Shown here: in pieces, positions 25,301 through 32,699 of the stretch
Layout of the letters: every line of letters starts with the position of its first letter
Numbering within the stretch: position 1 is the stretch's first letter
NCBI GenBank assembly: GCA_017539905.1
Contig: JAFYBZ010000014.1
Coordinates: forward strand, 248,312-296,582
Direction of reading: 5' to 3'
Source: Clostridia bacterium
Lineage (GTDB): Bacteria; Bacillota; Clostridia; TANB77; UBA1234
Length of the DNA stretch: 48,271 nt
Notes under the pieces: generated by a model
Seen by the model: only the letters and a program-made list of their open reading frames with translations
Told to the model about the DNA's origin: nothing
The model's database searches: none
Translations under genes and position numbers: made by a program

Positions 25301-26641
25301 ATGCGGTCCCCATGGATGAGTAGTTCGTATCAAAAAATGCCCGGGCTTAAACGGATTAAGCGTGTCGTTGATGACAAGGAATTCTACATTCTTCTGAATG
25401 AAGAGCTTGGTTCCTGGATGGTTTTCACTCCGGAAGATATCAAGCGCTACGATGAAGACAAGCTCAATGAGCTGGAAATGGAAGCCCTGTACATCCGCGG
25501 CCTCGCTTTGGACGATCAGGGAGAAATGGTCGAATTCGACTTCCCGAAGCCCGAAGAGTACCCCAGCGTTGTTGTTGTCAACATCACTACTACCTGCAAC
25601 CTTCGTTGTAAGTATTGTTTTGCTGACTGCGGCCCTGTCAAGGGCGAGTTCATGGACGAAGAGGTCATGAAGCTTCTGATTGAGCAGATGTTCCAGATGC
25701 CTACTCCTCTCGTTACCTTTGAGTTGCAGGGTGGCGAGCCTCTTTGTTTCAAAGATGGTATCGAACGCTTCTGCGAGATTTCTGAATCCCTTCGTGAAAA
25801 GTATGGAAAACGTGTCCAGTATCGTACTGTGACCAATTGTACTCTGATTGATGAAAAGTTTATTGCTCTTGCGAAAAAGTATGATATCAAGGTTGGCGTA
25901 AGCCTGGATGGCCCCAAAGACATGACTGACCAGCTGCGTATCCGCGCTGATGGGTCTGGTGCCTTCGACGATATCATTGCTGGAATCAACCGGCTTCGCG
26001 CTGGCGGCCTTGAAGTCGATGGTGCTGTATGTACTGTTGGTCAGCACAACTGCTCACATCCCATTGAGGTTGTCGACTTCTTCGCTGAGCAGGGCATCAG
26101 CTTTAAGCCTCGGCCCGCTAATAAGCTTGGCCGTGAGCTCGAGAACAATACTACTACCAAAAAAGGTGAATGGGCAGAATGCTATAAGCAGATGTACTAT
26201 CGCAGCAAGGAAAAGAATATTGAAAACTTCTCCATTCATATTTTTGAAGAAAATGTTTTCACTCCGATCCGCGACTATATCTGCATGAGGTACCCCTGCG
26301 GTGCTGCAAGAGAAGTCATTTCTGTAAATCCTAATGGCGATGTGTTCCCCTGCGATGGTTTCAAGGGAGAAAAAGAATTCGTCATTGGCAATTTGCATGA
26401 AGAGACTTTGAAGGAAATGCTTAACAAAGATTGGGTTGTTACCCTCAAGAATCGTACAGCTGCATCCATCCCTGCCTGCAGTAAGTGCATGTTCCGGTCT
26501 ATGTGCTGTTCCTGCTGCTACTCTGCATACGGTGAATTCGGCACTATCTATCGCGAAGATCCGTCTTGTGCTGATAGGAAACAGATTTTCCTTTTCCTGT
26601 TTGACGAGTGGATTCGTCAGAACATCCTGGATAAGAGTTAA
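25301..26641 (+). CDS. Radical SAM/SPASM peptide maturase
   Basis: The 446-residue enzyme has the SAM-cluster motif CNLRCKYC (Cys99, Cys103, Cys106) and GGEP at 144-147. The C-terminal SPASM region has Cys328, 333, 351, 393, 396, 402, 403, 405, 406 and 423, enough for two auxiliary Fe-S clusters. SPASM enzymes of this type form carbon-carbon, thioether or ether crosslinks in ribosomal peptides. The first ~85 residues (YILLNEELGSWMVFTPEDIK, then ALYIRGLALDDQG) look like a small peptide-recognition fold of the PqqD/RRE kind (inference). The start follows AAAGGAGG. GC content is near 50 percent, far above the two genes that follow. It resembles Clostridia Cys-rich peptide maturases generally, but I cannot assign a named subfamily. 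Confidence 0.9.
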   Translation: MRSPWMSSSYQKMPGLKRIKRVVDDKEFYILLNEELGSWMVFTPEDIKRYDEDKLNELEMEALYIRGLALDDQGEMVEFDFPKPEEYPSVVVVNITTTCNLRCKYCFADCGPVKGEFMDEEVMKLLIEQMFQMPTPLVTFELQGGEPLCFKDGIERFCEISESLREKYGKRVQYRTVTNCTLIDEKFIALAKKYDIKVGVSLDGPKDMTDQLRIRADGSGAFDDIIAGINRLRAGGLEVDGAVCTVGQHNCSHPIEVVDFFAEQGISFKPRPANKLGRELENNTTTKKGEWAECYKQMYYRSKEKNIENFSIHIFEENVFTPIRDYICMRYPCGAAREVISVNPNGDVFPCDGFKGEKEFVIGNLHEETLKEMLNKDWVVTLKNRTAASIPACSKCMFRSMCCSCCYSAYGEFGTIYREDPSCADRKQIFLFLFDEWIRQNILDKS

Positions 26642-26654
26642 TCAAACGACAAAA

Positions 26655-26695
26655 TAAAAAAGGCTGTATTTTCGAATGAACTTACAGCCTTTTTT
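26655..26695 (+). terminator. Terminator after the maturase gene
   Basis: AAAAAAGGCTGTA pairs with TACAGCCTTTTTT around a 14-nt loop. Only about 20 bp separate it from the next start codon, so the last two genes need read-through or an unseen promoter. Confidence 0.85.
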
Positions 26696-26717
26696 ACTTT
26701 TTGTGAGGTGATGTATT

Positions 26718-27332
26718 GTGGCATATTACTCTGATGGCTATGAAAGATTTCTAACTGGATTTCATGCAATAATTGGAGCAAGAGACTCTGGCAAAACTAC
26801 AATACTTCAAAATGTTTTTAATCTTGCATATGACCAAGGTTATACAATTGTTATTATTGATAGTTGCACAGATCATCCTAATAAATCTTTGCTTGTCAGA
26901 ACTCACCAAGCTTTTGAGGATTCTGTCCATATTACTTCTCCCGAAAAAAGTAGAATCTTGCAATCTTATTTCATACCTTTTAAAACAGATTTTTATCCGT
27001 GTGAAATGATAGCAATGAATCTCAATAAAAGAATTTTTCTTTTTGATGTTTCAAAATATTTGGAAGAAGGCTATGATACTGAGGACTTAAAAAAGCGTGA
27101 AGAAATTCGGATGTATTACAAACGACTTGCAAGACAGATACTATATGCAGTTCAGAAAATGTTGATGACAAAAAAAGTCATTATTTTGATGGATGAAATA
27201 GAGCTTATTCCATCAATGTTTAATGTACTCGTCGATTTGAAAGATTCAAGTACAAGTATAGTAATGACACTTCATAGTTCTGTTTCGCTTAAATTTTTTG
27301 GAACACTTTTTAAGGAAGTGCGTTTGGAATGA
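26718..27332 (+). CDS. P-loop NTPase of the peptide locus
   Basis: A GTG start after GAGGTG gives 204 residues. Walker A is GARDSGKT (20-27). Walker B is KKVIILMDE with Asp159-Glu160. A switch-like His186 sits in IVMTLHSS, reminiscent of the H-loop of ABC ATPases. There is no LSGGQ signature and no membrane domain, so this is not a standard ABC exporter subunit. Its stop overlaps the protease start by 4 nt (ATGA), implying translational coupling and perhaps a complex. Possible roles are energising processing or export with an unseen permease, or moving the maturation complex. It is AT-rich, unlike the precursor and maturase. Family not recognised beyond the P-loop fold. Confidence 0.72.
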   Translation: MAYYSDGYERFLTGFHAIIGARDSGKTTILQNVFNLAYDQGYTIVIIDSCTDHPNKSLLVRTHQAFEDSVHITSPEKSRILQSYFIPFKTDFYPCEMIAMNLNKRIFLFDVSKYLEEGYDTEDLKKREEIRMYYKRLARQILYAVQKMLMTKKVIILMDEIELIPSMFNVLVDLKDSSTSIVMTLHSSVSLKFFGTLFKEVRLE

Positions 27333-27898
27333 ATACAGTCTTTAAAAAGCCAAGCGAAATGCTTTGTGGAAGTGCTTGCTTATACTTTCTACAAAAAATT
27401 TTTTTTCAAAGCGATAAGTCTCCTATTAAGAAAAATTTATCATGGATAACAGAAATTGCTGAGTATGTTATAAACCACTTTGATAAGAATGCACTTGTGT
27501 CTTGTCATGATAGCAATCTCTATAACGACTTTCTTAATGCAAGTGAAGAAGAAATTCAAAGATTTATTGGCTTCAAAAAACTTAACAGGTTCACGCAAAA
27601 AGGAAATCAGATTGTTGATTTTGAAGTCACAAAAGAATCTGTTGATTCACTGCTAGAAACAAATCATTTAATTATAATGAATGTATCTTCTGCATTGTTT
27701 AATCAGGATGAACATATGACTGGTGGTCATTTCATCGTTGTATTAAATATTGAAGGAGATAATTATCTTGTAGTGAATCCTGGAAAAAATAATATTTATA
27801 TTGAACAATACACTAAAGAAAGTATTATTAATAGTTGCAAAAAATTTGGTGGCTGGATGATAACTATTCAATCAAATAAAAAACCTGCGTTGTCATAA
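27329..27898 (+). CDS. C39-like cysteine protease of the peptide locus
   Basis: The 189-residue protein has the N-terminal active-site pattern of C39 bacteriocin-processing peptidases, MLCGSACLYFL with Cys13. The later GGHFIVVLN holds His134, and NYLVVNPGK holds Asn150 where Asp is usual. The conserved Gln before the Cys is not evident (Lys or Glu there). It has no transporter domains, whereas most C39 peptidases are fused to an ABC exporter. Likely job: removing the leader from the modified peptide (inference). The Asn and missing Gln leave room for weak or altered activity. It is translationally coupled to the NTPase upstream and ends at a strong terminator. Confidence 0.72.
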   Translation: MNTVFKKPSEMLCGSACLYFLQKIFFQSDKSPIKKNLSWITEIAEYVINHFDKNALVSCHDSNLYNDFLNASEEEIQRFIGFKKLNRFTQKGNQIVDFEVTKESVDSLLETNHLIIMNVSSALFNQDEHMTGGHFIVVLNIEGDNYLVVNPGKNNIYIEQYTKESIINSCKKFGGWMITIQSNKKPALS

Positions 27899-27913
27899 AT
27901 GACAACCGCAGGT
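27883..27913. terminator. Bidirectional terminator ending the peptide operon
   Basis: ACCTGCGTTGTCA pairs with TGACAACCGCAGGT (one bulged base) around TAAA, with a T-run after it. It overlaps the last codons and stop of the protease gene and also serves the converging NDK-like gene. Confidence 0.88.
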
Positions 27914-27918
27914 CTTTT

Positions 27919-28551
27919 TTATGATAATAATTTAATAAAATAAATCATCTTCTCCCACTCTTCTTCAGATATTTCGTTTTCTTTTGAAATTATCCCACAT
28001 TTTCTTAAGACTTCAAATTCTCTTTCCGCCTCAGACAAAATTGGATCTGGACAATGAAGATATTTTAGATAGAAACCATCAAACTGTCCTCTTTGTGGAA
28101 TCATTTTATCTACTTTATGAAATTCATTTTCAAAAAATGTTCCAAGATATCCTGGCGAAAGAAACTCTGATGGCAGTCCGACTTTACACATGTCTGCAAT
28201 AATCATAAAAGTTCCATCTCTGGAAGCACAATATCTATCTCGTATGATTTCTTTTACATTTGTGGTCTCTTCTAAAAGTGCTTCATCCTTTAATGGTTTT
28301 TTCTCGAGTATCCACAGCTGGGCATAGTTTCCAAAAATATACTTCAGTAGCCAAATATGAGCTTCAATTTCTTTTCCAAACAATTCATTCCTATGTTCCA
28401 TTAACTCTCGACTAAGTTTTCTAAAAACATCTTCCCATGAATAAATGTGATATTTGTTTACTATCCTAAATCCGTTCTTTAAAACCTCTTTCCGAATAAC
28501 ATCCAAATACCTGAATCCATCTGGTTTTATTAGTAGAAATGAATTATCCAT
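27919..28551 (-). CDS. Nucleoside-diphosphate-kinase-like protein
   Basis: The 210-residue protein opens NSFLLIKPDGFRYLDVIRKE, the NDP kinase N-terminal signature with Lys9. It later has KYLHCPDPILSEAEREFEV (His166), which parallels the NxxHGSDSxESAxREI active-site segment, so the phosphorylatable His appears kept. Between them is an extra ~50-residue insertion with two Cys, which makes it longer than the ~150 residues of ordinary NDP kinase. A divergent member of the fold, perhaps a specialised kinase. It converges on the peptide operon and shares its terminator, so a functional link is possible but not shown. Confidence 0.65.
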   Translation of the reverse strand: MDNSFLLIKPDGFRYLDVIRKEVLKNGFRIVNKYHIYSWEDVFRKLSRELMEHRNELFGKEIEAHIWLLKYIFGNYAQLWILEKKPLKDEALLEETTNVKEIIRDRYCASRDGTFMIIADMCKVGLPSEFLSPGYLGTFFENEFHKVDKMIPQRGQFDGFYLKYLHCPDPILSEAEREFEVLRKCGIISKENEISEEEWEKMIYFIKLLS

Positions 28552-28622
28552 TCTGCTCTCTCTTCCCTTCTATTTTTTCAAGCACATTATAGTCTCGCAT
28601 AATTATTTAGTCAATAAAAAAA

Positions 28623-28643
28623 GCTACGAATAAAATTCGTAGC
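28623..28643 (-). terminator. Terminator of rpsU
   Basis: GCTACGAA/TTCGTAGC hairpin with a T-run on the minus strand, about 30 bp after the rpsU stop. Confidence 0.82.
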
Positions 28644-28674
28644 AATAAAATCATTTATATATAAACGCTAGATT

Positions 28675-28845
28675 TTAGAATTTTCTCTTTCTAGCAGCCT
28701 CTGATTTTTTCTTTCTTTTTACGCTTGGTTTTTCATAGTGCTCTCTTTTTCTAACCTCTTGTAAAACACCAGAACGTGCACAATCTCTTTTGAATCTCTT
28801 TAGTGCATTTTCTAAAGATTCATTTTCTCTAACTTTAACTCCCAT
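28675..28845 (-). CDS. rpsU: 30S ribosomal protein S21
   Basis: A 56-residue frame reads [20 protein letters not shown], then [20 protein letters not shown], and ends in the basic [16 protein letters not shown] tail. This is S21 in full, including the ARSG and REHYEKPS blocks. S21 binds the 30S platform near the anti-Shine-Dalgarno region. The start codon (28843-28845) follows GGAGGGATA. It is downstream of rpsT on the same strand with a 52-bp gap, probably one ribosomal protein transcript. Confidence 0.95.
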   Translation of the reverse strand: MGVKVRENESLENALKRFKRDCARSGVLQEVRKREHYEKPSVKRKKKSEAARKRKF

Positions 28846-28897
28846 TTAAGATATCCCTCCTTCCAAATTTTACAATAAAAAATTTAAGAAAGAATTC

Positions 28898-29161
28898 TTA
28901 TTTTAGTTTGTTAAGAGCTTTATCAAGTTGTGACTTTTTTCTTGAACATGTGTTATCTTTAATAACACCTTTCTTTGCAGCTTTTTGAACAGCTTTAAGC
29001 GCAACTTTGTATTGAGCTTCAGCTTTTTCTTTATCTCCTGCTTCAACTGATTGAAGGAAGTTCTTAACGGCTGTTTTGTATTCAGATTTAACCATTGTAT
29101 TCTCAAGAGTCTTTGTCTTGCTTGTATTTACTCTTTTGATAGCTGATTTAATGTTTGGCAT
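28898..29161 (-). CDS. rpsT: 30S ribosomal protein S20
   Basis: The 87-residue, highly basic, all-helical protein begins MPNIKSAIKRVNTSKTKTLE. The C-terminal KKGVIKDNTCSRKKSQLDKA is the conserved S20 block (usually H.N.AaRkKS.l). It binds the lower body of 16S rRNA early in 30S assembly. The start follows AAGAAGGAGGTG with an optimal spacing. A near-consensus promoter lies upstream. It heads a short transcript with rpsU. Confidence 0.95.
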   Translation of the reverse strand: MPNIKSAIKRVNTSKTKTLENTMVKSEYKTAVKNFLQSVEAGDKEKAEAQYKVALKAVQKAAKKGVIKDNTCSRKKSQLDKALNKLK

Positions 29162-29203
29162 GTGACTAGCACCTCCTTCTTACTTTTCAAATATACGTAA
29201 GGT

Positions 29204-29232
29204 AGTTTAGCACATAAGGTTTGAAAAATCAA
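29204..29232 (-). promoter_or_regulatory. Promoter of rpsT-rpsU
   Basis: TTGATT (29227-29232), 17 nt, TAAACT (29204-29209) on the minus strand, 42 bp before the rpsT start and overlapping the tyrS 3' boundary. Confidence 0.65.
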
Positions 29233-29234
29233 GA

Positions 29235-30422
29235 CTATTTAACTTCAATTTTAACTATTTTTTTCTTACCTTTTGCTAGTGTGAAACTTGTTTTATCTAC
29301 TGTCATATTGATGTCTGTGACCTTTTCTCCATCTAGAGTTACGCCACCTTGTTGAACTAATCTTCTAGCTTCTGATTTAGATGGTGCAATCTCTGCTGCC
29401 ACCATAATATCTAGAATTCCTTTGTTTTCACCAGAAATTTCAATTGTAGGCATATTTTCAGCAAGTAATTCACCTGAAAATAGCTTTTCAGAAGTCTCTT
29501 TTGCTTTGATAGCTTCTTCTTCGCCATGTAAATATTTAACTACTTCAAATGCCAAACGTTTTCCAGCTTCTCTCTTTTCTGGCTCATTCTTTACACTTTC
29601 TTCTAGCTTATCTATTTCTTCCTTATCTAAGAATGTAAATCTTTTGATATATGGAATAACCATTTCATCATCAGAATTTACAAGGTATTGATACATTTCA
29701 TATGGAGATGTTTTTTCTTTATCTAGCCATAATGCATTTCCTTCAGACTTACCAAACTTAACGCCTGATTTAGTAGTAACTAATGGCATTGTAAAGGCAT
29801 ATGCTTCTTTACCAAGTACTTTCTTTATTAACTCTACACCAGAAGTAATATTTCCCCATTGGTCTTGTCCAGCTACTTCCATAACGCAATTCTTATTCTT
29901 GTATAACCATAAAAAGTCATATGCTTGAAGTAATTGATATGAAAATTCGCAGTATGAAATACCCTCTTCTAGTCTTCTTTTAATAATGTCTTTATTAATC
30001 ATGTAAGATACATTGAAATACTTACCTACATCTCTTAAGAAGTCTATTAAAGTGATGCCTTCTGTCCAATCTAAGTTATTAACCATTTCACAATCTGGGA
30101 AATACTTTGCAAGCTGGTTCTTTAGTCCTTCAACATTCTTTGCGATTACATCTTTTTGAGACTCATCTCTTTCAGCAGTTTCTCTAGGATCTCCAATGAG
30201 TCCTGTAGCACCCCCTACTAGAACTATTGGATGATGTCCATATTTAGCTAATCTTTCACATATCAAAAAGCTTGATAAATGGCCTATATGAAGCGAATCA
30301 GCTGTTGGATCTGTGCCTATATAGAATGTCATTCCACCTTTATTTAATTTTTCAATGAAGTCTGGATTGCTTGTCATATCCTTAATTAAACCTCTGTAGA
30401 CTAAATCTTCATAGCATGTCAT
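29235..30422 (-). CDS. tyrS: Tyrosine--tRNA ligase
   Basis: The ATG at 30420-30422 (AAAGGAGG upstream) gives 395 residues; a longer frame begins within the leader terminator. The class I motif HIGH is LHIGHLSS (~46), and the KMSKS-type motif is KFGKSEGN (~235). An S4 RNA-binding domain occupies the last ~65 residues (APSKSEARRLVQQGGVTLDG). It charges tRNA-Tyr, whose only visible gene here is the intron-containing one at 1551-1833. Expression is under a T-box leader at 30440-30586. Confidence 0.96.
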   Translation of the reverse strand: MTCYEDLVYRGLIKDMTSNPDFIEKLNKGGMTFYIGTDPTADSLHIGHLSSFLICERLAKYGHHPIVLVGGATGLIGDPRETAERDESQKDVIAKNVEGLKNQLAKYFPDCEMVNNLDWTEGITLIDFLRDVGKYFNVSYMINKDIIKRRLEEGISYCEFSYQLLQAYDFLWLYKNKNCVMEVAGQDQWGNITSGVELIKKVLGKEAYAFTMPLVTTKSGVKFGKSEGNALWLDKEKTSPYEMYQYLVNSDDEMVIPYIKRFTFLDKEEIDKLEESVKNEPEKREAGKRLAFEVVKYLHGEEEAIKAKETSEKLFSGELLAENMPTIEISGENKGILDIMVAAEIAPSKSEARRLVQQGGVTLDGEKVTDINMTVDKTSFTLAKGKKKIVKIEVK

Positions 30423-30439
30423 GTCTTTTTCCTCCTTTA

Positions 30440-30586
30440 ATAAAAAAAGAGCCATCAAACTCTAGGGACGAAAGCCTTTCGCGGTACCACCCTAGTTTAT
30501 GATTGCTCATACACTCAAATTTAAGCCTTAACGCGGCAAAAACGATTCAGCTCAAGGGGCGTAACTCCCTTTCATCGCTAATTTAT
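30440..30586 (-). promoter_or_regulatory. T-box leader of tyrS, short Stem I
   Basis: On the minus strand AGGGTGGTACCGCG (30480-30493) is the invariant T-box bulge that binds the tRNA acceptor end. It sits in an antiterminator closed by CTAGGG/CCCTAG. A competing AGAG...CTCT hairpin followed by TTTTTTT (near 30440-30460) is the terminator. Stem I is unusually short: CGAT/ATCG closes a hairpin AAGGG-loop-CCCTT whose loop holds a UAC (plus strand 30561-30563), a candidate Tyr specifier. From the promoter, the leader is only ~165 nt. Confidence 0.9.
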
Positions 30587-30592
30587 GGTGAA

Positions 30593-30621
30593 ATTATAGC
30601 AAAACGGTGTTTTTTTGTCAA
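30593..30621 (-). promoter_or_regulatory. Promoter of the T-box/tyrS transcript
   Basis: TTGACA (30616-30621), 17 nt, TATAAT (30593-30598) on the minus strand: perfect consensus. Confidence 0.88.
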
Positions 30622-30714
30622 TTTTTTGAAAAAATTTACATAATTTGAAATGGCGCTTCCGTAGGCTTTTTGACATCAAGTCGGCTCTACAAGTGGCTTT
30701 GTGGCCGATTTTTA

Positions 30715-30743
30715 TTGAAAAAGTGCCCATTATGTAGTATAAT
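30715..30743 (+). promoter_or_regulatory. Promoter of the small membrane protein gene
   Basis: TTGAAA (30715-30720), 17 nt, TATAAT (30738-30743). The region 30622-30714 between this and the tyrS promoter shows only a loose inverted repeat. Confidence 0.75.
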
Positions 30744-30806
30744 TATGTTATCTTCCATAGGAAGACATACTAAAGACAAAAGTGCCTTGTAAAGGGGTTG
30801 ATCATT

Positions 30807-31061
30807 ATGAATAAGATTATTACATCTCTTAATTCAATTAATAGCTTTTCTAAGAAAGTTATATTTTATGGATGTACAGTTGTACTTATTGCATGTATAA
30901 CAAGTATTTGTTTGATTGCAGTTAATTCAGCTTTTATTCATGATGCATCCCTTTATGACATTGGAGTTACTCTACTTCAAAAGTTTACTAGAGTATTTGC
31001 TTATATTATCATAGCAGCTTTAGTTATGGACTGGTTTGGAAAGATTCAAGATGATGATTAA
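30807..31061 (+). CDS. Small two-helix membrane protein
   Basis: The ATG at 30807 lies nine bases after AAAGGGG; a TTG three codons earlier overlaps the ribosome binding site. The 84-residue protein has two hydrophobic helices (about 16-40, VIFYGCTVVLIACITSICLI, and 58-76, FTRVFAYIIIAALVMDWF) and a short acidic C-terminal tail. Both ends are predicted to lie on the same side of the membrane. It has its own consensus promoter and terminator, so it is a genuine expressed unit. No family recognised. Confidence 0.7.
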   Translation: MNKIITSLNSINSFSKKVIFYGCTVVLIACITSICLIAVNSAFIHDASLYDIGVTLLQKFTRVFAYIIIAALVMDWFGKIQDDD

Positions 31062-31087
31062 ATCCCTTTCATTTGTTTATCATCTTT

Positions 31088-31122
31088 GCCCTTGAACATA
31101 AGATTTATCTTTGTTCAAGGGC
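31088..31122. terminator. Terminator between the small membrane protein and ogg
   Basis: GCCCTTGAACA/TGTTCAAGGGC, 11 bp perfect stem with a 13-nt loop, followed by TATTTG. It serves the plus-strand gene and probably the converging ogg gene. Confidence 0.78.
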
Positions 31123-31133
31123 TATTTGTTGCT

Positions 31134-32027
31134 CTATGATTTATTTCTCATATAGTTAAATAAATATTGTTGAGCAATTCCAGAATTTAATCCCCACTTT
31201 TTGTAGGCGTAGTCATTGATCTTTTTTACGTTTTGACTGTCGATGTAGATTTCATTCATGATTTTTTTGATCCATGTGTCTACAGGGAATGCTTCTGATT
31301 TTTTCATTGAAAATAGTAATATGCAGTCAGCAACTTTGCTACCTACTCCGTCTATGTTCACCAATTCTTTCTTTGCAGTTTTGTATTCTAATTCTTCTAT
31401 TTCATTCAAGTTGATTTTTTTGTTAGAAACAAGTTGTGCAGACTTTAATACATATTTATCTCTAAATCCCAAGTTACAATCTCTTAATTCTTCCATTGTT
31501 GCTTTTGATAATTCTTTTGCTGATGGAAATAAATAAAATGTGTTTTCTTTCTTACCAAATTTAAACAACTTGTTTTGAATGTCTTGTGGAATTACTACTT
31601 TCTTTCCATATTCTTTTGAAATATTATTTATACATTTTGATATTCTAGGGATATTGTTAGCTGCCGAAATAATAAAACTAATTAACATTTCCCAAGAGTC
31701 TTGATTTAATATCCTGATTCCATTTCCAAATCTAATTGCATCTTTCATTACGCTATCATTTGTAGAAATCTCTTTTTGAATATTTTTATAGTCTTTATTT
31801 AAATCTAAATAATCAATCACAAATTCTTTTAAACTTGTTTTGTCTTCAACATATCCTTTAACCATTATTTCATCTTTTATGTATGATATGTTTAACACGC
31901 CAATTTTAACAATACCTGTGTAACTACCATCCTCTTCTTGAGTCCATCTAAAGCATTGTCCACATTCAAATATATCTTTTAAATTAAAGCAGTCCTTTTG
32001 AACCAATTTAACCGTTTCAAATTTCAT
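31134..32027 (-). CDS. ogg: 8-oxoguanine DNA glycosylase (OGG1 type)
   Basis: The 297-residue enzyme has the OGG N-terminal domain (FECGQCFRWTQEEDGSYTGI, ~20-40) and the helix-hairpin-helix-GPD core. The hairpin is NIDGVGSKVADCILLFS, with catalytic Lys231, and the following FPVDTWI supplies catalytic Asp250. These enzymes excise 8-oxoguanine opposite C and nick the strand by beta-elimination. The OGG1-type is frequent in Clostridia in addition to, or in place of, MutM. The start follows AAAGGAG. It diverges from dut with 77 bp between them. Confidence 0.93.
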   Translation of the reverse strand: MKFETVKLVQKDCFNLKDIFECGQCFRWTQEEDGSYTGIVKIGVLNISYIKDEIMVKGYVEDKTSLKEFVIDYLDLNKDYKNIQKEISTNDSVMKDAIRFGNGIRILNQDSWEMLISFIISAANNIPRISKCINNISKEYGKKVVIPQDIQNKLFKFGKKENTFYLFPSAKELSKATMEELRDCNLGFRDKYVLKSAQLVSNKKINLNEIEELEYKTAKKELVNIDGVGSKVADCILLFSMKKSEAFPVDTWIKKIMNEIYIDSQNVKKINDYAYKKWGLNSGIAQQYLFNYMRNKS

Positions 32028-32045
32028 AATTATTTCTCCTTTGGT

Positions 32046-32074
32046 TTGATTATACTACTAGCATGTGATAGAAT
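32046..32074 (+). promoter_or_regulatory. Promoter of dut
   Basis: TTGATT (32046-32051), 17 nt, TAGAAT (32069-32074), 31 bp before the dut start codon. Confidence 0.65.
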
Positions 32075-32104
32075 TCAATTTAGATTTTATAGGAGGTAAT
32101 TGTT

Positions 32105-32629
32105 ATGAAAAAAACTAGAGGATTTGAAATCTGTAAAGGATATGAAGATAAAGATATTAAATTGCCAATTAGGAAAACTAAAAACTCAGCCGGATACGAT
32201 TTTGAAGCAGCTGAAGACACAGTCATTCCTTCTTTTTGGAAAAGCGTTTTTGCAAATATTAAAAATGTATTTAAGGCAGAAAATGTTTCAGAAGACTACA
32301 AACCTACTTTAGTTAAAACAGGTATTAAAGCTTATTGTGGAAAAGATGAAGTTTTAATCCTAGCTAATAGAAGTTCAAACCCTATGAAAAAGGGATTAAT
32401 TCTTGCTAATAGCATTGGTGTAATTGACTCTGATTACTATGGAAACAAAGATAATGATGGAAATATAATGTATGCTTTTTACAATTTTTTCCCTTTTGAT
32501 ACAGTTATTAAAAAGCATGAAGTTATTGGCCAAGCCTATTTCCAAAACTTCTTAATAGCCGACAATGATGCCGAGCTAAATGCCAACGCCACAAGAGAGG
32601 GCGGATTTGGAAGTACTGATGCAAAATAG
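32105..32629 (+). CDS. dut: dUTPase
   Basis: The 174-residue trimeric-type dUTPase shows all five motifs. They are SAGYDFEAAED (1), NRSSNPMKKGL (2), ANSIGVIDSDYYGN (3, with the catalytic Asp), GQAYFQNF (4) and TREGGFGSTDAK (5, the P-loop-like tail that closes over the substrate). It converts dUTP to dUMP and diphosphate, keeping uracil out of DNA. About 25 extra residues (FWKSVFANIKNVFKAENVSE region) sit between motifs 1 and 2, making it longer than the usual ~150. Start after AGGAGGT. It stands next to ogg, another base-damage gene, on the opposite strand. Confidence 0.93.
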   Translation: MKKTRGFEICKGYEDKDIKLPIRKTKNSAGYDFEAAEDTVIPSFWKSVFANIKNVFKAENVSEDYKPTLVKTGIKAYCGKDEVLILANRSSNPMKKGLILANSIGVIDSDYYGNKDNDGNIMYAFYNFFPFDTVIKKHEVIGQAYFQNFLIADNDAELNANATREGGFGSTDAK

Positions 32630-32630
32630 A

Positions 32631-32659
32631 TTGATTTTTACATATTTTTATTGTAAAAT
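32631..32659 (+). promoter_or_regulatory. Promoter of alaS
   Basis: TTGATT (32631-32636), 17 nt, TAAAAT (32654-32659), starting directly after the dut stop codon. Confidence 0.65.
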
Positions 32660-32699
32660 TGCACTTTAGTAAAACTTATGAATCAAAGGAGTAATAAAT

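Noticed and set aside
25259..26047. Minus-strand frames across the radical SAM gene
   Set aside because: Side effect of high GC and few stops; the plus frame carries full SAM and SPASM motifs.
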